From Bacillales bacterium (lineage in GTDB: Bacteria; Bacillota; Bacilli; Bacillales; DASSOY01), in the NCBI GenBank assembly GCA_035700025.1, contig DASSOY010000070.1, forward strand, positions 1 through 59,827: 59,827 nt of DNA. Direction: 5' to 3'. The position numbers and the translations under genes are program-made. The notes beneath the pieces are model-generated. The model worked only from the letters and a program-made list of their open reading frames with translations. It did no database searches and was not told the origin of the DNA. Every line of letters starts with the position of its first letter. Position 1 is the first letter of the stretch. Positions 30,680 through 42,573 of this stretch are shown in pieces.

Positions 30680-31150
30680 ATGCCTCGTAAAGGACCTGTG
30701 GCGCGTCGCGACGTATTGCCCGATCCGATTTACAAGTCGAAGTTGGTCACGCGTTTGATCAACCGCATCATGATCGACGGCAAACGCGGAAAAGCGCAAA
30801 AAATCTTGTATCGTGCTTTTGAAATCATCAAAGAACGGACGAACAAAGACCCGATGGACATCTTTGAACAAGCGTTGAAAAACGTCATGCCGGTGCTTGA
30901 AGTTAAAGCTCGCCGGGTAGGCGGAGCGAACTATCAAGTTCCCGTTGAAGTTCGCCCGGAACGCAGAACTTCCCTGGCTCTCCGGTGGTTGGTGAACTAT
31001 TCCCGCCTTCGCGGAGAAAAGATGATGGAAGAGCGTTTGGCAAACGAAATAATCGATGCAGCAAACAACACCGGTCAGGCTGTGAAACGTCGCGAAGACA
31101 GCCACAGAATGGCCGAAGCCAACAAAGCGTTCGCGCATTACCGCTGGTAA
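30680..31150 (+). CDS. rpsG: 30S ribosomal protein S7
   Basis: S7 (156 residues) nucleates folding of the 16S 3' domain and lines the E site. It opens [38 protein letters not shown] (about 78-95) is the RNA-binding block. The ATG at 30680 follows GGGAGGAAAC. An upstream in-frame ATG at 30647 has no ribosome site. Confidence 0.98.
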   Translation: MPRKGPVARRDVLPDPIYKSKLVTRLINRIMIDGKRGKAQKILYRAFEIIKERTNKDPMDIFEQALKNVMPVLEVKARRVGGANYQVPVEVRPERRTSLALRWLVNYSRLRGEKMMEERLANEIIDAANNTGQAVKRREDSHRMAEANKAFAHYRW

Positions 31151-31190
31151 ACGGCGACGCTCGATATTTACACAGAAAGGAGAATAAAAA

Positions 31191-33269
31191 ATGGCTAGAG
31201 ACTTCTCCTTAAAAGAAACGCGTAACATCGGGATTATGGCGCATATTGATGCCGGTAAAACCACAGCCACTGAACGGATCTTGTTTTATTCCGGCCGGAT
31301 TCATAAGATCGGCGAAACCCATGAAGGGGCTTCGCAGATGGACTGGATGGAGCAGGAACAGGAGCGTGGGATTACGATTACTTCCGCTGCCACAACGGCT
31401 CAATGGAAGGGACATCGCGTCAATATTATTGATACACCCGGTCACGTCGATTTCACGGTTGAAGTTGAACGTTCTTTACGCGTATTGGATGGCTCCGTAG
31501 CCGTGCTTGATGCGCAATCCGGCGTCGAACCGCAAACGGAAACGGTATGGCGTCAAGCAACGAACTATGGGGTTCCGCGAATCGTGTTCGTTAACAAGAT
31601 GGACAAAATTGGCGCGGATTTCCTTTATTCCACCAAGACGCTTCATGAGCGACTCGGTGCGAACGCCCATCCGATACAGCTCCCGATCGGGGCCGAAGAC
31701 GAGTTCGAAGGCATTATAGATCTCGTTGGAATGGAAGCCTATTACTATGAGGACGATCTCGGCACGAGGACGTCCGCAAAGGAAATCCCCGAGGAATACA
31801 AGGAGCAAGCGGAGGAATACCACGAAAAATTGATCGAAGCGCTCTCTGAGCTCGATGAAACGTTGATGGAGAAATATTTAGAGGGCGAAGAAATTTCGAA
31901 GGAAGAATTGAAGAACGCGATCCGGAAAGCGACATGTGACGTCGAATTTTATCCGGTTCTATGCGGTTCTGCCTTCAAAAACAAAGGCATTCAGCTCCTG
32001 CTTGACGCAGTGGTTGATTATCTGCCGTCGCCGATCGACGTTCCTCCGATCAAAGGTTTTCTTCCAGACAGCGAAGAGGAAGTTGAACGGAAAGCGGACG
32101 ACAACGGGCCGTTTGCGGCTCTCGCCTTTAAAGTCATGACCGATCCGTATGTCGGTAAACTTACGTTTTTCCGTGTTTACTCAGGAACGGTCGATTCGGG
32201 ATCGTATGTGCAAAACTCCACGAAAGGCAAGCGTGAACGCCTTGGACGAATTTTGCAAATGCATGCGAATTCTCGTGAAGAAATCAAAACGGTTTATTCC
32301 GGCGACATCGCCGCTGGTGTCGGATTGAAAGACACTTCGACCGGCGACACGCTTTGTGATGAAAAGAATCAAGTGATCCTCGAATCGATGGAATTCCCGG
32401 ATCCGGTCATTTCGGTGGCAATTGAGCCGAAATCAAAAGCCGACCAGGACAAAATGTCCATCGCACTCGGTAAGCTTGCGGAAGAGGATCCGACTTTCAA
32501 AACCGAGACAAACGAGGAAACCGGTCAGACGATCATCTCCGGTATGGGCGAACTGCACTTGGATATCATTGTCGATCGCCTGCGTCGTGAATTCAAAGTG
32601 GACGCAAACGTCGGCGCCCCGCAGGTAGCCTATCGCGAAACGATTCGCCAGGCCGGCAAGGCGGAAGGCAAGTTCATTCGTCAATCCGGCGGACGCGGCC
32701 AATACGGTCACGTATGGATTGAATTCGAACCGCTCGAACGCGGTGAAGGCTTTGAATTCGTTAACAAAATTGTCGGCGGTGTCGTGCCGAGGGAATACAT
32801 TCCTTCCGTTCAGGCTGGATTGGAAGATGCGTTGCAAAACGGTTTGTTAGCGGGTTATCCGTTGATTGATGTCAGAGCGACCCTGTATGACGGGTCCTAC
32901 CACGATGTCGATTCGAGTGAAATGGCCTTTAAAATTGCGGCATCGATGGCGCTGAAAAAAGCGAAAACGATTTGTGATCCGGTCATTCTCGAACCGATGA
33001 TGAAGGTCGAAGTCGTCGTTCCCGAAGAATACATGGGCGACATCATGGGTGACATCACCGGACGGCGCGGACGCGTCGAAGGGATGGAAAGCCGCGCCAA
33101 CGCGCAGGTTGTCAAGGCCTTCGTTCCGCTTTCGGAAATGTTCGGTTACGCAACGACGCTGCGTTCCAGCACACAAGGCCGCGGTGTCTACACGATGCAC
33201 TTTGATCACTATGAAGAAGTGCCGAAGAGTATCTCTGAAGAGATCATTAAGAAAGTTTCGGGAGAGTAG
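31191..33269 (+). CDS. fusA: Elongation factor G
   Basis: EF-G (692 residues) drives translocation. GTPase motifs are [15 protein letters not shown] (17-31), DTPGHVDF (about 82-89) and NKMDK (about 136-140). Domain IV carries [14 protein letters not shown], and the C-terminal domain has [21 protein letters not shown] precedes the ATG. It is 41 bases after rpsG. Confidence 0.98.
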   Translation: MARDFSLKETRNIGIMAHIDAGKTTATERILFYSGRIHKIGETHEGASQMDWMEQEQERGITITSAATTAQWKGHRVNIIDTPGHVDFTVEVERSLRVLDGSVAVLDAQSGVEPQTETVWRQATNYGVPRIVFVNKMDKIGADFLYSTKTLHERLGANAHPIQLPIGAEDEFEGIIDLVGMEAYYYEDDLGTRTSAKEIPEEYKEQAEEYHEKLIEALSELDETLMEKYLEGEEISKEELKNAIRKATCDVEFYPVLCGSAFKNKGIQLLLDAVVDYLPSPIDVPPIKGFLPDSEEEVERKADDNGPFAALAFKVMTDPYVGKLTFFRVYSGTVDSGSYVQNSTKGKRERLGRILQMHANSREEIKTVYSGDIAAGVGLKDTSTGDTLCDEKNQVILESMEFPDPVISVAIEPKSKADQDKMSIALGKLAEEDPTFKTETNEETGQTIISGMGELHLDIIVDRLRREFKVDANVGAPQVAYRETIRQAGKAEGKFIRQSGGRGQYGHVWIEFEPLERGEGFEFVNKIVGGVVPREYIPSVQAGLEDALQNGLLAGYPLIDVRATLYDGSYHDVDSSEMAFKIAASMALKKAKTICDPVILEPMMKVEVVVPEEYMGDIMGDITGRRGRVEGMESRANAQVVKAFVPLSEMFGYATTLRSSTQGRGVYTMHFDHYEEVPKSISEEIIKKVSGE

Positions 33270-33375
33270 TTGTCCCGATCATGAAATTGTTGTAAGCTGA
33301 GGACGGCGAATCCGTGAGGAGGAACGGCCGCTCTCTGCTAAATAAAACATAATGCAAATAAAGGAGGATATACAC

Positions 33376-34563
33376 ATGGCAAAAGAAAAATTTGATCGTT
33401 CCAAGCCACACGTGAACATCGGAACGATCGGTCACGTTGACCATGGTAAAACGACTTTGACTGCTGCAATTACGACGGTTCTTCACAAAACTTACAATCG
33501 AGGAGAAGTTCGTGCTTACGACAGCATCGACAACGCTCCTGAAGAAAAAGAACGCGGGATTACGATCGCTACTTCCCATGCGGAGTACGAGACGGACAAC
33601 CGCCACTATGCACACGTTGACTGCCCGGGTCACGCGGACTATGTCAAAAACATGATTACCGGCGCAGCTCAAATGGACGGTGCGATTCTCGTTGTTTCCG
33701 CTGCGGATGGACCGATGCCGCAAACGCGCGAACACATCTTGCTTTCCCGCCAAGTCGGCGTACCGTCGATCGTCGTGTTCTTGAACAAAACGGACATGGT
33801 CGACGACGAAGAATTGCTTGAACTCGTAGAAATGGAGGTTCGCGACCTTCTTTCCGAGTATGAATTCCCTGGCGATGACGTACCGGTTATCAAAGGTTCT
33901 GCTTTGAAAGCCATCGAAGGCGACGACCAGCATGAAAAGGCAATCCTTGAACTGATGGAAGCGGTCGACACTTACATTCCGACTCCGGAACGCGACCATG
34001 ACAAGCCGTTCATGATGCCGGTTGAGGACGTATTCTCGATCACCGGCCGCGGTACGGTTGCTACCGGCCGTGTTGAACGCGGTAAAGTTAAAGTCGGCGA
34101 CGAAGTTGAAATTCTTGGTATTAAAGAATCGAAGAAAACGACGGTTACCGGCGTAGAAATGTTCAAGAAATTGCTTGAATACGCTGAAGCTGGCGATAAC
34201 ATTGGTGCGTTGCTTCGCGGTGTTGCCCGTGAAGACATCGAACGCGGCCAAGTTCTCGTACAACCGGGTACGGTTACAGCTCATACGAAATTTAAAGCGG
34301 AAGTGTACGTATTGTCGAAAGAAGAAGGCGGACGTCATACTCCTTTCTTCTCGAACTACCGCCCGCAATTCTATTTCCGTACGACTGACGTAACCGGAAC
34401 GATCTCGCTCCCGGAAGGAACGGAAATGGTTATGCCCGGCGACAACGTCGAAATGACTGTTGAATTGATTGCACCGATCGCCATCGAAGACGGCACGAAG
34501 TTTTCGATTCGTGAAGGCGGACGTACCGTCGGCGCAGGTGTCGTATCGCAAATCATCGAGTAG
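33376..34563 (+). CDS. tuf: Elongation factor Tu
   Basis: EF-Tu (395 residues) delivers aminoacyl-t[13 protein letters not shown] (19-28), DCPGHADY (about 81-88) and NKTD (about 136-139) form the GTP site. The kirromycin/elfamycin region [20 protein letters not shown] is ordinary. The ATG at 33376 follows AAAGGAGGA. The 106-base gap after fusA contains ACGG/CCGT repeats that could fold alternatively. Only one tuf copy is visible here. Confidence 0.98.
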   Translation: MAKEKFDRSKPHVNIGTIGHVDHGKTTLTAAITTVLHKTYNRGEVRAYDSIDNAPEEKERGITIATSHAEYETDNRHYAHVDCPGHADYVKNMITGAAQMDGAILVVSAADGPMPQTREHILLSRQVGVPSIVVFLNKTDMVDDEELLELVEMEVRDLLSEYEFPGDDVPVIKGSALKAIEGDDQHEKAILELMEAVDTYIPTPERDHDKPFMMPVEDVFSITGRGTVATGRVERGKVKVGDEVEILGIKESKKTTVTGVEMFKKLLEYAEAGDNIGALLRGVAREDIERGQVLVQPGTVTAHTKFKAEVYVLSKEEGGRHTPFFSNYRPQFYFRTTDVTGTISLPEGTEMVMPGDNVEMTVELIAPIAIEDGTKFSIREGGRTVGAGVVSQIIE

Positions 34564-34581
34564 TTCCAGAGCGAACATGAA

Positions 34582-34611
34582 ACGCCTCCGCTTTTTGCGG
34601 AGGTGTTTTTC
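34582..34611 (+). terminator. Terminator after tuf
   Basis: A 10-bp stem (34582-34591 with 34597-34606) with a T5 loop is followed by a T run. It closes the rpsL-tuf transcript. Confidence 0.93.
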
Positions 34612-34620
34612 TTTTTATCC

Positions 34621-34649
34621 TTGAAATCTTAAGCCAAGGTCTGTATAAT
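34621..34649 (+). promoter_or_regulatory. S10 operon promoter 1
   Basis: TTGAAA (34621-34626), a 17-base spacer and a perfect TATAAT (34644-34649), in the 328-base gap between tuf and rpsJ. Confidence 0.8.
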
Positions 34650-34732
34650 AGAAAAAGTGTGCATGGATGGCAGGCTGCGGCATCAATGGCCTGTAAAAAG
34701 CGTCGTTCGTTCTTGATCTGACGCGCGATTCC

Positions 34733-34761
34733 TTGCATTCGTGCGCATATTTTTATATAAT
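34733..34761 (+). promoter_or_regulatory. S10 operon promoter 2
   Basis: TTGCAT (34733-34738), a 17-base spacer and a perfect TATAAT (34756-34761), giving a leader of about 124 bases before rpsJ. Confidence 0.8.
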
Positions 34762-34767
34762 AGAAAA

Positions 34768-35200
<433 letters not shown>

Positions 35201-35230
35201 TCCAGCAGCACTATTGAGGAGGTGTGACAA

Positions 35231-35869
35231 ATGAGAAAAGGAATCTTGGGTAAAAAAATCGGCATGACGCAAATTTTTTCCGAAAACGGGCAAGTCATCC
35301 CGGTGACGGTTGTTGAAGCCGAGCCGAATGTTGTTCTGCAAAAGAAAACGGTCGAAACCGACGGATACGAAGCGATCCAAATCGGCTATGCCGACAAGAA
35401 AGAATCGCGGACGATTCAACCGGAAAAAGGCCATGCTGAAAAAGCAAACACAAAAGCCAAGCGCTTCGTCAAAGAAATCCGCGGCGTCAACCTTGACGAT
35501 TATGAAGTGGGTCAAGAAGTGAAAGTTGACACGTTTGCCGAGGGTGATGTGATCGACGTAACGGGAACCTCCAAAGGGAAAGGTTTTCAAGGCGCGATCA
35601 AACGTCACAATCAGCAACGCGGACCGATGTCGCACGGCTCTCGTTATCATCGTCGCCCCGGTACGATGGGTGCGATCGACCCGATGCGTGTATTTAAAGG
35701 GAAGAAACTTCCGGGACGTATGGGTGGAGAACGCGTTACGGTTCAAAACCTGTCGATCGTGAAAGTAGATACTGAACGGAACCTTTTGTTGATTAAAGGG
35801 AACATTCCCGGACCGAAGAAAAGCGTTGTCACGATTCAGAGCGCGATTAAAGCGACGGAAGCGAAGTAA
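35231..35869 (+). CDS. rplC: 50S ribosomal protein L3
   Basis: L3 (212 residues) is an early assembly protein near the peptidyl transferase centre. It opens [40 protein letters not shown] (about 127-146) is the central extension that approaches the active site. GAGGAGGTG precedes the ATG; 30 bases after rpsJ. Confidence 0.98.
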   Translation: MRKGILGKKIGMTQIFSENGQVIPVTVVEAEPNVVLQKKTVETDGYEAIQIGYADKKESRTIQPEKGHAEKANTKAKRFVKEIRGVNLDDYEVGQEVKVDTFAEGDVIDVTGTSKGKGFQGAIKRHNQQRGPMSHGSRYHRRPGTMGAIDPMRVFKGKKLPGRMGGERVTVQNLSIVKVDTERNLLLIKGNIPGPKKSVVTIQSAIKATEAK

Positions 35870-35890
35870 CCCGGAAAGGAGGAACACAGA

Positions 35891-36517
35891 ATGCCTAAAG
35901 TAGCTTTATATAATCAAAGCGGCTCCCAAGTCGGAGATTTGGATATCCAAGACGGCGTGTTCGGCATCGAACCAAATGAGCACGTACTTTATGAAGCCGT
36001 CGTCATGCAGCAAGCATCGCTGCGTCAAGGAACGCATGCAACGAAGAACCGCTCGGCGGTACGAGGCGGCGGAGCAAAGCCGTGGCGTCAAAAAGGCACA
36101 GGCCGTGCCCGTCAAGGTTCGATTCGTTCACCGCAATGGGTAGGCGGCGGTGTCGTGTTCGGACCGAGCCCGCGCAGCTACAGCTATAAGCTGCCGAAGA
36201 AAGTTCGCCGGCTTGCGTTGAAATCCGCGTTGTCTTTGAAAGTGAAAGAAAACGAACTTGTTGTGATTGAGGATTTGGCGATCGATAAACCGAAAACGAA
36301 AGAGATCGTGAATTTCTTGAACAACCTTTCAGTAGAAAAAAAGGCGTTGATTGTTACGGCGGACAGCAATGAAGCGGTCGAGCTTTCCGCGCGCAACCTG
36401 CAAGGTGTGAAAGTGATCACGGCCGATAACGTGAACGTATTGGACGTCATTAATTACGAAAACCTCATCATGACGCAAGACGCCGTGAAAAAAGTCGAGG
36501 AGGTGCTTGGATCATGA
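35891..36517 (+). CDS. rplD: 50S ribosomal protein L4
   Basis: L4 (208 residues) lines the exit tunnel. [20 protein letters not shown] (about 57-76) is the tunnel loop; macrolide-resistance changes occur here in other species and the sequence is ordinary. GGAAAGGAGG precedes the ATG. It overlaps rplW by four bases (ATGA). Confidence 0.97.
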   Translation: MPKVALYNQSGSQVGDLDIQDGVFGIEPNEHVLYEAVVMQQASLRQGTHATKNRSAVRGGGAKPWRQKGTGRARQGSIRSPQWVGGGVVFGPSPRSYSYKLPKKVRRLALKSALSLKVKENELVVIEDLAIDKPKTKEIVNFLNNLSVEKKALIVTADSNEAVELSARNLQGVKVITADNVNVLDVINYENLIMTQDAVKKVEEVLGS

Positions 36518-36804
36518 AAGACCCGCGTGATGTGATAAAGCGCCCCGTCATTACGGAACGTTCGACTGAACAAATGGCTGACAAGAAATATACGTTTGAA
36601 GTGGATCGCCGTGCGAACAAAACGGAGATCAAAAATGCCGTCGAAACGATTTTCGAAGTTCGCGTTTCGAAAGTGAACACGATGAACATCAAAGGTAAGC
36701 CGAAGCGCTTCGGTCGTTATTCCGGGTATAAGCCGAACCGGAAAAAGGCGATCGTCACTTTGACTCCGGACAGCAAGGAACTCGAATTTTTCGAAGGCGT
36801 TTAA
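36514..36804 (+). CDS. rplW: 50S ribosomal protein L23
   Basis: L23 (96 residues) sits at the tunnel exit and is the docking site for trigger factor and [18 protein letters not shown] and the glycine/lysine loop [19 protein letters not shown] are typical. Its ATG overlaps the rplD stop and GAGGTG lies upstream. A long 98-base spacer follows. Confidence 0.97.
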   Translation: MKDPRDVIKRPVITERSTEQMADKKYTFEVDRRANKTEIKNAVETIFEVRVSKVNTMNIKGKPKRFGRYSGYKPNRKKAIVTLTPDSKELEFFEGV

Positions 36805-36902
36805 GGCGTCCATTTTTCATAAAACATGATTGAAAACCTCGCACCCTAGGCTGATTACGGTTGCCTCACAGTGCGAAAATCTTAAGAAGGAGGGTACCGA
36901 AT
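36805..36902 (+). other. Spacer with nested hairpin between rplW and rplB
   Basis: CGCAC (36840-36844) pairs with GTGCG (36871-36875), enclosing AGGC/GCCT (36848-36851 with 36863-36866). This gap is far longer than its neighbours inside the S10 cluster. It ends in the rplB ribosome site GAAGGAGGG. Confidence 0.45.
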
Positions 36903-37742
36903 ATGGCCATTCGAAAGTATAAACCGACTTCCAACGGTCGGCGCGGCATGTCCGTTTCTGATTTCGCCGAAATCACGACGGATAAGCCCGAGAAATCGCT
37001 GCTCGAATCGCTGCCGAAAAAAGGCGGACGCAACAATCAAGGTCGGTTGACGGTTCGTCATCAGGGCGGCGGCCATAAGCGCAAGTACCGCGTCATTGAT
37101 TTCAAACGCAACAAAGACGGCATACCAGGCCGCGTTGCTACGATAGAATATGATCCGAACCGCTCGGCGAACATCGCCTTGATCCATTATCGCGACGGAG
37201 AAAAACGTTACATTTTGGCTCCGAAAGGGCTTAAAGTCGACATGACAGTTGAATCTGGATCGGATGCAGACATCCAAGTAGGGAATGCCCTTCCGTTGAA
37301 AGATATTCCTGTCGGTACGACCATTCATAACATTGAATTGAAGCCTGGACGCGGAGGACAGCTTGTACGTGCTGCCGGATCCGAAGCCCAACTGCTCGGC
37401 AAAGAAGGAAAATACGTGCTTGTCCGTCTTCGCTCTGGAGAAACTCGCATGATTTTGGCTACTTGCCGCGCGACTGTCGGTCAAGTCGGTAACGTTGAGC
37501 ATGAACTCATTAATATCGGGAAAGCCGGACGTAACCGCTGGAAAGGCAAGAGACCTACCGTTCGCGGTTCGGTTATGAACCCGAATGATCACCCGCACGG
37601 TGGTGGTGAAGGCCGCGCGCCGATTGGACGTAAATCCCCGATGTCTCCTTGGGGTAAACCAACGCTCGGTCTCAAGACGAGAAAACGCAACAAACCGTCG
37701 GATAAATACATCGTTCGCAGCCGCAAACGTAAGAAACGGTAA
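36903..37742 (+). CDS. rplB: 50S ribosomal protein L2
   Basis: L2 (279 residues) is needed for peptidyl transfer and subunit joining. It opens [40 protein letters not shown] (about 221-240) holds the conserved histidine near the catalytic centre. The ATG at 36903 follows GAAGGAGGG; the in-frame start at 36861 lies inside the spacer hairpin and lacks a ribosome site. Confidence 0.98.
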   Translation: MAIRKYKPTSNGRRGMSVSDFAEITTDKPEKSLLESLPKKGGRNNQGRLTVRHQGGGHKRKYRVIDFKRNKDGIPGRVATIEYDPNRSANIALIHYRDGEKRYILAPKGLKVDMTVESGSDADIQVGNALPLKDIPVGTTIHNIELKPGRGGQLVRAAGSEAQLLGKEGKYVLVRLRSGETRMILATCRATVGQVGNVEHELINIGKAGRNRWKGKRPTVRGSVMNPNDHPHGGGEGRAPIGRKSPMSPWGKPTLGLKTRKRNKPSDKYIVRSRKRKKR

Positions 37743-37760
37743 GGAAAGGAGGTTTCTCGA

Positions 37761-38039
37761 TTGGGTCGCAGCTTAAAAAAAGGACCTTTCGTGGATGACC
37801 ACTTAATGAAAAAGGTCGAAAAACTGAACGAAAACAATGATAAGAAAGTGATCAAAACTTGGTCGCGCCGTTCAACCATTTTCCCGGATTTCATCGGACA
37901 TACGATTGCTGTTCATGACGGCAGAAAGCATGTACCGGTATACATTTCCGAAGATATGGTCGGTCACAAGCTCGGTGAATTTGCGCCGACTCGTACGTTC
38001 CGAGGACACTCGGGCAACGACAAGAAAACATCTCGTTAA
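37761..38039 (+). CDS. rpsS: 30S ribosomal protein S19
   Basis: S19 (92 residues) lies in the 30S head and contacts the A-site finger. It reads [20 protein letters not shown], and [15 protein letters not shown] (here [11 protein letters not shown]) and [12 protein letters not shown] blocks follow. The start is TTG, eight bases after AAAGGAGG. Confidence 0.97.
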   Translation: MGRSLKKGPFVDDHLMKKVEKLNENNDKKVIKTWSRRSTIFPDFIGHTIAVHDGRKHVPVYISEDMVGHKLGEFAPTRTFRGHSGNDKKTSR

Positions 38040-38059
38040 GCAGAGAGGAGGTACAGTTG

Positions 38060-38401
38060 ATGCAGGCAAAAGCTGTCGCTAAACAAGTCCGCATTTCTCC
38101 TCGAAAGGCTCGTTTAGTCGTAGATCTCATTCGAGGCAAGAAAGTCGGCGAAGCCTTTGCGATTTTGAAGAATACGCCTCGTGCGGCTTCTCCGATTGTC
38201 GAAAAGGTGTTGAAATCCGCCATAGCCAACGCGGAGCACAATTATGACATGGAACCCGAAGAACTTTCGGTTGAAACGATTTATGTCGATGAAGGCGCAA
38301 CTATGAAACGCATGCGGCCGCGCGCCATGGGTCGTGCAGGACGGATCAACAAACGCACGAGCCATATTACGGTCGTTGTATCAGATTCGAAGGAGGGATA
38401 A
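38060..38401 (+). CDS. rplV: 50S ribosomal protein L22
   Basis: L22 (113 residues) contributes the beta-hairpin at the tunnel constriction ([20 protein letters not shown], about 80-99); this stretch is ordinary, without macrolide-resistance deletions. ATG at 38060 follows GAGGAGG; a TTG three bases earlier is possible. Confidence 0.97.
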   Translation: MQAKAVAKQVRISPRKARLVVDLIRGKKVGEAFAILKNTPRAASPIVEKVLKSAIANAEHNYDMEPEELSVETIYVDEGATMKRMRPRAMGRAGRINKRTSHITVVVSDSKEG

Positions 38402-38404
38402 TGC

Positions 38405-39064
38405 GTGGGTCAAAAAGTCAATCCGGTAGGACTTCGCATCGGTGTCATCCGCGACTGGGAATCGAAATGGTATGCGGATAAGAACTATGCGGAACTCCTG
38501 CATGAAGATATCAAAATTCGTGAATACATCGAGAAACGCTTGAAAGACGCAGCCGTGTCTTCTGTTGAAATTGAACGTGCGGCAAATCGCGTGAACATTA
38601 CCATTAAGACCGCGAAACCGGGAATGGTGATCGGGAAAGGCGGATCCGAAGTAGAAGCATTGCGCAAAGCGTTGAATGAGCTTACGGGAAAACGCGTTCA
38701 CGTCAACATTTTCGAAATTAAGAAAGCGGACCTTGATGCCAAGCTTGTCGCCGACAACATCGCGCGTCAGTTGGAAAACCGCGTAGCGTGGCGCCGAGCT
38801 CAAAAACAATCACTCGGACGTTGCATGCGCGCAGGCGCTAAAGGGGTTCGGACACAAGTGGCCGGCCGCCTCGGAGGTGCTGATATCGCGAGAACGGAAG
38901 ATTACAGCGAAGGAACCGTTCCGTTGCACACCCTTCGTGCCGATATCGATTACGGAACTGCTGAAGCGGACACCACTTACGGCAAATTGGGCGTAAAAGT
39001 GTGGATTTACCGCGGCGAGGTCCTTCCGACGAAAGGAACGAAGCAAGAGGAAGGAGGAAAATAA
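38405..39064 (+). CDS. rpsC: 30S ribosomal protein S3
   Basis: S3 (219 residues) forms part of the mRNA entry helicase. A KH domain includes [20 protein letters not shown] (about 64-83). The C-terminal block is [22 protein letters not shown] start after GAAGGAGGG, three bases behind rplV. Confidence 0.97.
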   Translation: MGQKVNPVGLRIGVIRDWESKWYADKNYAELLHEDIKIREYIEKRLKDAAVSSVEIERAANRVNITIKTAKPGMVIGKGGSEVEALRKALNELTGKRVHVNIFEIKKADLDAKLVADNIARQLENRVAWRRAQKQSLGRCMRAGAKGVRTQVAGRLGGADIARTEDYSEGTVPLHTLRADIDYGTAEADTTYGKLGVKVWIYRGEVLPTKGTKQEEGGK

Positions 39065-39066
39065 TC

Positions 39067-39501
39067 ATGTTAATGCCAAAGCGTACGAAATACCGTAAAG
39101 AACATCGCGGAGTCATGAAAGGCCGTGCGAAAGGCGGAACGGAAATTGTCTTTGGTTCTTACGGTCTCCAATCGCTCGATTCGGCTTGGATCACAAGCCG
39201 GCAAATCGAAGCTGCTCGTATTGCGATGACACGTTATATGAAACGCGGCGGGAAAGTTTGGATCAAAATTTTTCCTCAAAAGCCGTATACGGCTAAGCCG
39301 CTTGAAGTTCGAATGGGTTCCGGTAAAGGGGCACCCGAAGGTTGGGTAGCCGTTGTCAAACCGGGCAAAATCATGTTTGAAATTGACGGAGTTCCCGAAG
39401 AGGTCGCTCGTGAGGCTTTGCGTTTGGCTTCTCACAAACTCCCGGTCAGAACCAAGTTCGTACAACGCGAAGAAATGGGTGGTGAGGCAGATGAAAGCTA
39501 A
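39067..39501 (+). CDS. rplP: 50S ribosomal protein L16
   Basis: L16 (144 residues) organises the A-site tRNA region of the 50S. It opens [40 protein letters not shown] and [18 protein letters not shown] are diagnostic. The ATG at 39067 aligns with B. subtilis MLLPKR; rpmC begins inside its last 11 bases. Confidence 0.97.
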   Translation: MLMPKRTKYRKEHRGVMKGRAKGGTEIVFGSYGLQSLDSAWITSRQIEAARIAMTRYMKRGGKVWIKIFPQKPYTAKPLEVRMGSGKGAPEGWVAVVKPGKIMFEIDGVPEEVAREALRLASHKLPVRTKFVQREEMGGEADES

Positions 39502-39694
39502 TGAAGTTCGTGACTTAACCACTGCCGAAGTCGAACAAAAAATCAAAGCTTTGAAAGAAGAATTGTTCAATTTGCGTTTTCAATTGGCGACGGGTCAATT
39601 GGAGAACCCGGCCCGGCTTCGCGATGTACGGAAATCGATTGCCCGCGCCAAGACCGTTTTGCGTGAAAGAGAGCTCGGAATTAAACACGGTTAG
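39491..39694 (+). CDS. rpmC: 50S ribosomal protein L29
   Basis: L29 (67 residues) is a two-helix protein at the tunnel exit. It reads [20 protein letters not shown] and has [19 protein letters not shown]. It overlaps rplP by 11 bases, with GGTGAGG as ribosome site. Confidence 0.97.
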   Translation: MKANEVRDLTTAEVEQKIKALKEELFNLRFQLATGQLENPARLRDVRKSIARAKTVLRERELGIKHG

Positions 39695-39711
39695 GAAAGG
39701 AGGCCTTTCTA

Positions 39712-39975
39712 GTGAGCGAACGTAACAATCGTAAGGTGTATGTCGGCCGTGTCGTATCGGACAAAATGGATAAAACCATTACGGTCAAAGTCGAGACTTA
39801 CAAAACTGTCCCTAAATACAACAAACGCGTGAAGTATTCGAAAAAATACAAAGCGCATGACGAGAACAATCAGGCGAAAATCGGCGATATCGTCAAGGTG
39901 ATGGAAACCCGACCGCTTTCAAAGGATAAGCGTTTCCGGCTTGTCGAGATCGTTGAAGAATCCGTCGTGATTTAG
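39712..39975 (+). CDS. rpsQ: 30S ribosomal protein S17
   Basis: S17 (87 residues) is an early 16S-binding OB-fold protein. [20 protein letters not shown] and [20 protein letters not shown] are typical. GTG start after AAAGGAGGCC. Confidence 0.97.
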   Translation: MSERNNRKVYVGRVVSDKMDKTITVKVETYKTVPKYNKRVKYSKKYKAHDENNQAKIGDIVKVMETRPLSKDKRFRLVEIVEESVVI

Positions 39976-39994
39976 TCCGAAAGGAGGTACGTCC

Positions 39995-40363
39995 ATGATA
40001 CAGCAGGAAAGCCGATTAAAAGTGGCTGATAACTCTGGTGCCCGTGAGGTTCTCTGCGTAAAAGTATTAGGAGGATCCGGTCGGAAGACGGCCAATATCG
40101 GAGACATGATTGTCTGCACGGTAAAAAATGCAACACCAGGGGGCGTTGTCAAAAAAGGCGAAGTTGTAAAAGCCGTTATCGTCCGTTCCAAGAGCGGTGT
40201 GCGCCGTACGGATGGCTCTTACATCCGTTTTGATGAGAACGCAGCGGTCATTGTACGGGATGACAAAAGCCCGCGCGGTACCCGTATTTTCGGACCGGTT
40301 GCGCGTGAACTTCGTGAAAAGGAATTTATGAAAATCATTTCTCTCGCTCCCGAGGTTCTATAA
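39995..40363 (+). CDS. rplN: 50S ribosomal protein L14
   Basis: L14 (122 residues) forms an intersubunit bridge and is the docking site of the silencing factor RsfS. It opens [38 protein letters not shown] is near the C-terminus. AAAGGAGGTAC precedes the ATG; it starts the classic spc cluster. Confidence 0.98.
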   Translation: MIQQESRLKVADNSGAREVLCVKVLGGSGRKTANIGDMIVCTVKNATPGGVVKKGEVVKAVIVRSKSGVRRTDGSYIRFDENAAVIVRDDKSPRGTRIFGPVARELREKEFMKIISLAPEVL

Positions 40364-40383
40364 AAGAAGGAGGTGCACTGACG

Positions 40384-40692
40384 TTGCATGTGAAGAAAGG
40401 CGATAAAGTCCAGGTCATCAGCGGTAAAGACAAAGGCAAACAGGGCGTCATTTTGCAGGCACTGCCGAAGCAAAATCGCGTGATTGTCGAAGGCGTGAAC
40501 ATCGTAAAGAAACACGCCAAGCCTTCTCAAGACAATCCGCAAGGCGGAATTATCGATCTAGAAGCGCCGATTCATGTTTCCAATGTGATGCCGCTGGATC
40601 CGGATTCCAATGAACCGACGCGCGTCGGTTATCAAATAAAGAACGGAACGAAACTGCGTATTGCGAAAAAATCCGGGAAAGCCCTGGATTAG
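40384..40692 (+). CDS. rplX: 50S ribosomal protein L24
   Basis: L24 (102 residues) is an assembly initiator with a KOW motif ([20 protein letters not shown], 3-22). [13 protein letters not shown] is diagnostic. TTG start after GAAGGAGGTG. Confidence 0.97.
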   Translation: MHVKKGDKVQVISGKDKGKQGVILQALPKQNRVIVEGVNIVKKHAKPSQDNPQGGIIDLEAPIHVSNVMPLDPDSNEPTRVGYQIKNGTKLRIAKKSGKALD

Positions 40693-40712
40693 TGAAAGGA
40701 GGTTCACCCTGA

Positions 40713-41252
40713 ATGAATCGTTTGCAGAAACATTACCAAGAAGAAATCGTCCCGGCAATGATGGAGAAGTTCAACTATGACTCGGTCATGGAAGTACCGA
40801 AGGTGGAGAAGGTCGTCATCAACATGGGAGTCGGCGAAGCGGTTCAAAACGCGAAACTGCTGGACGACGCCGTTGAGGAGTTGACCGTCATTTCCGGTCA
40901 GAAGCCGGTCATTACGAAAGCGAAAAAATCGATCGCCGGATTTAAATTGCGTGAAGGAAATCCAATCGGAACGAAAGTAACCATTCGCGGTGAACGGATG
41001 TATGATTTCCTCGACAAGTTGATCGCTGTATCGTTGCCACGCGTCCGCGACTTTCGAGGGGTATCCAACAAGTCGTTCGACGGGCGTGGAAATTATACAC
41101 TCGGCATTCGTGAACAATTGATTTTCCCGGAAATCGAATACGACAAAGTGAACAAAGTGCGAGGCATGGACATCGTTATCGTAACGACGGCCAACACGGA
41201 CGAAGAATCGCGTGAACTGTTGAAACTGCTCGGCATGCCGTTCAAAAAATAA
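40713..41252 (+). CDS. rplE: 50S ribosomal protein L5
   Basis: L5 (179 residues) binds 5S rRNA in the central protuberance. It contains [13 protein letters not shown] (about 30-42), [16 protein letters not shown] and the C-terminal [27 protein letters not shown] precedes the ATG by about 9 bases. Confidence 0.97.
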   Translation: MNRLQKHYQEEIVPAMMEKFNYDSVMEVPKVEKVVINMGVGEAVQNAKLLDDAVEELTVISGQKPVITKAKKSIAGFKLREGNPIGTKVTIRGERMYDFLDKLIAVSLPRVRDFRGVSNKSFDGRGNYTLGIREQLIFPEIEYDKVNKVRGMDIVIVTTANTDEESRELLKLLGMPFKK

Positions 41253-41260
41253 CGTATTAA

Positions 41261-41458
<198 letters not shown>

Positions 41459-41479
41459 TAGGGAAGGGAGGTACGTTTA

Positions 41480-41878
41480 ATGGTGATGACAGATCCTATT
41501 GCAGATATGCTTACTCGCATTCGCAATGCAAACATGGTCAGGCATGAAAAGTTGGAACTGCCTGGATCGAACATTAAAAAAGAAATCGCAGAAATCCTGA
41601 AGCAAGAAGGGTTTATTCGCGACGTTGAATACATTGAGGACGACAAACAAGGGATTATTCGCATTTTCCTGAAGTACGGTTCGAAACAAGAACGCGTCAT
41701 TACCGGTTTGAAGCGCATCAGCAAACCCGGTCTTCGCGTGTACGCCAAATCCCAGGAACTCCCTCGTGTGCTCGGCGGTCTCGGCATCGCAATCGTTTCG
41801 ACTTCGAAAGGATTGATGACGGATAAAGAGGCTCGCAAGCAACAAGTCGGCGGAGAAGTATTGGCTTACATCTGGTAG
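41480..41878 (+). CDS. rpsH: 30S ribosomal protein S8
   Basis: S8 (132 residues) binds 16S helix 21 and is a translational regulator of the spc operon in E. coli. It opens [20 protein letters not shown] and ends with [28 protein letters not shown] precedes the ATG. Confidence 0.97.
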   Translation: MVMTDPIADMLTRIRNANMVRHEKLELPGSNIKKEIAEILKQEGFIRDVEYIEDDKQGIIRIFLKYGSKQERVITGLKRISKPGLRVYAKSQELPRVLGGLGIAIVSTSKGLMTDKEARKQQVGGEVLAYIW

Positions 41879-41904
41879 AAATTGAGTGAAACGGAGGTGT
41901 CAAC

Positions 41905-42441
41905 ATGTCTCGTATCGGAAAAAGAGCTCTGACGGTGCCTGAAGGCGTGACGGTGAGCATCGACAAGAACGCTGTATCCGTTAAAGGCCCGAAAGGGGAA
42001 CTCACCCGTACATTCGATCCGGAAATGAAAATCAAATTGGAAGATAACGTTGTGACCGTAGAACGTCCGAGCGACAGCAAGAAACATCGTTCCTTGCACG
42101 GCACGACGAACAGTCTGATTGGAAACATGATTGAAGGAGTAACGAATGGTTATCAAAAATCCCTTCAATTGGTCGGTGTCGGATACCGTGCTAACAAACA
42201 AGGACAAAAGCTTGTTTTGAACGTAGGGTACTCCCATCCGGTAGAAATTGATGCCGAAGACGGCATCGATATTGAAGTACCGGAAAATACGAAGGTTCTT
42301 GTAAAAGGAATCGACAAAGAACGCGTCGGTGCAGTCGCGGCCAACATTCGTTCTGTACGGTTGCCTGAGCCTTACAAAGGGAAAGGCATTCGCTACGAAA
42401 ACGAACGCGTACGCCGTAAAGAAGGAAAAACCGGGAAATAG
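41905..42441 (+). CDS. rplF: 50S ribosomal protein L6
   Basis: L6 (178 residues) lies near the sarcin-ricin loop. It opens [40 protein letters not shown] and [15 protein letters not shown] are typical. ACGGAGGTG precedes the ATG. Its stop codon G is the first base of the structured 132-base spacer. Confidence 0.97.
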   Translation: MSRIGKRALTVPEGVTVSIDKNAVSVKGPKGELTRTFDPEMKIKLEDNVVTVERPSDSKKHRSLHGTTNSLIGNMIEGVTNGYQKSLQLVGVGYRANKQGQKLVLNVGYSHPVEIDAEDGIDIEVPENTKVLVKGIDKERVGAVAANIRSVRLPEPYKGKGIRYENERVRRKEGKTGK

Positions 42442-42573
42442 GGTAAACCTTCCGACAGGAGTGCTCCATCTCGCATCTTGAGCAAATGGTCTCAAGGAAG
42501 CGTTAAGCGCAACGGCCGAGCCGGGTAGGCGCTGGAGTACCCATCGACTCTGTATGAAGGAGGAGTGACATAC
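42441..42573 (+). other. Structured spacer between rplF and rplR
   Basis: This unusually long gap can fold as a multibranched element. The outer pairing GGGTA (42441-42445) with TACCC (42538-42542) encloses CTTC/GAAG (42449-42452 with 42497-42500), a perfect CTTGAG/CTCAAG hairpin (42477-42482 with 42491-42496) and CGTT/AACG (42501-42504 with 42511-42514). There is no T tract, so not a terminator. It may be a regulatory RNA or a processing site. Confidence 0.5.

Noticed and set aside
33247..34578. 443-codon open frame on the minus strand across tuf
   Set aside because: It mirrors the strongly codon-biased tuf gene, has no ribosome site and shows no family resemblance.
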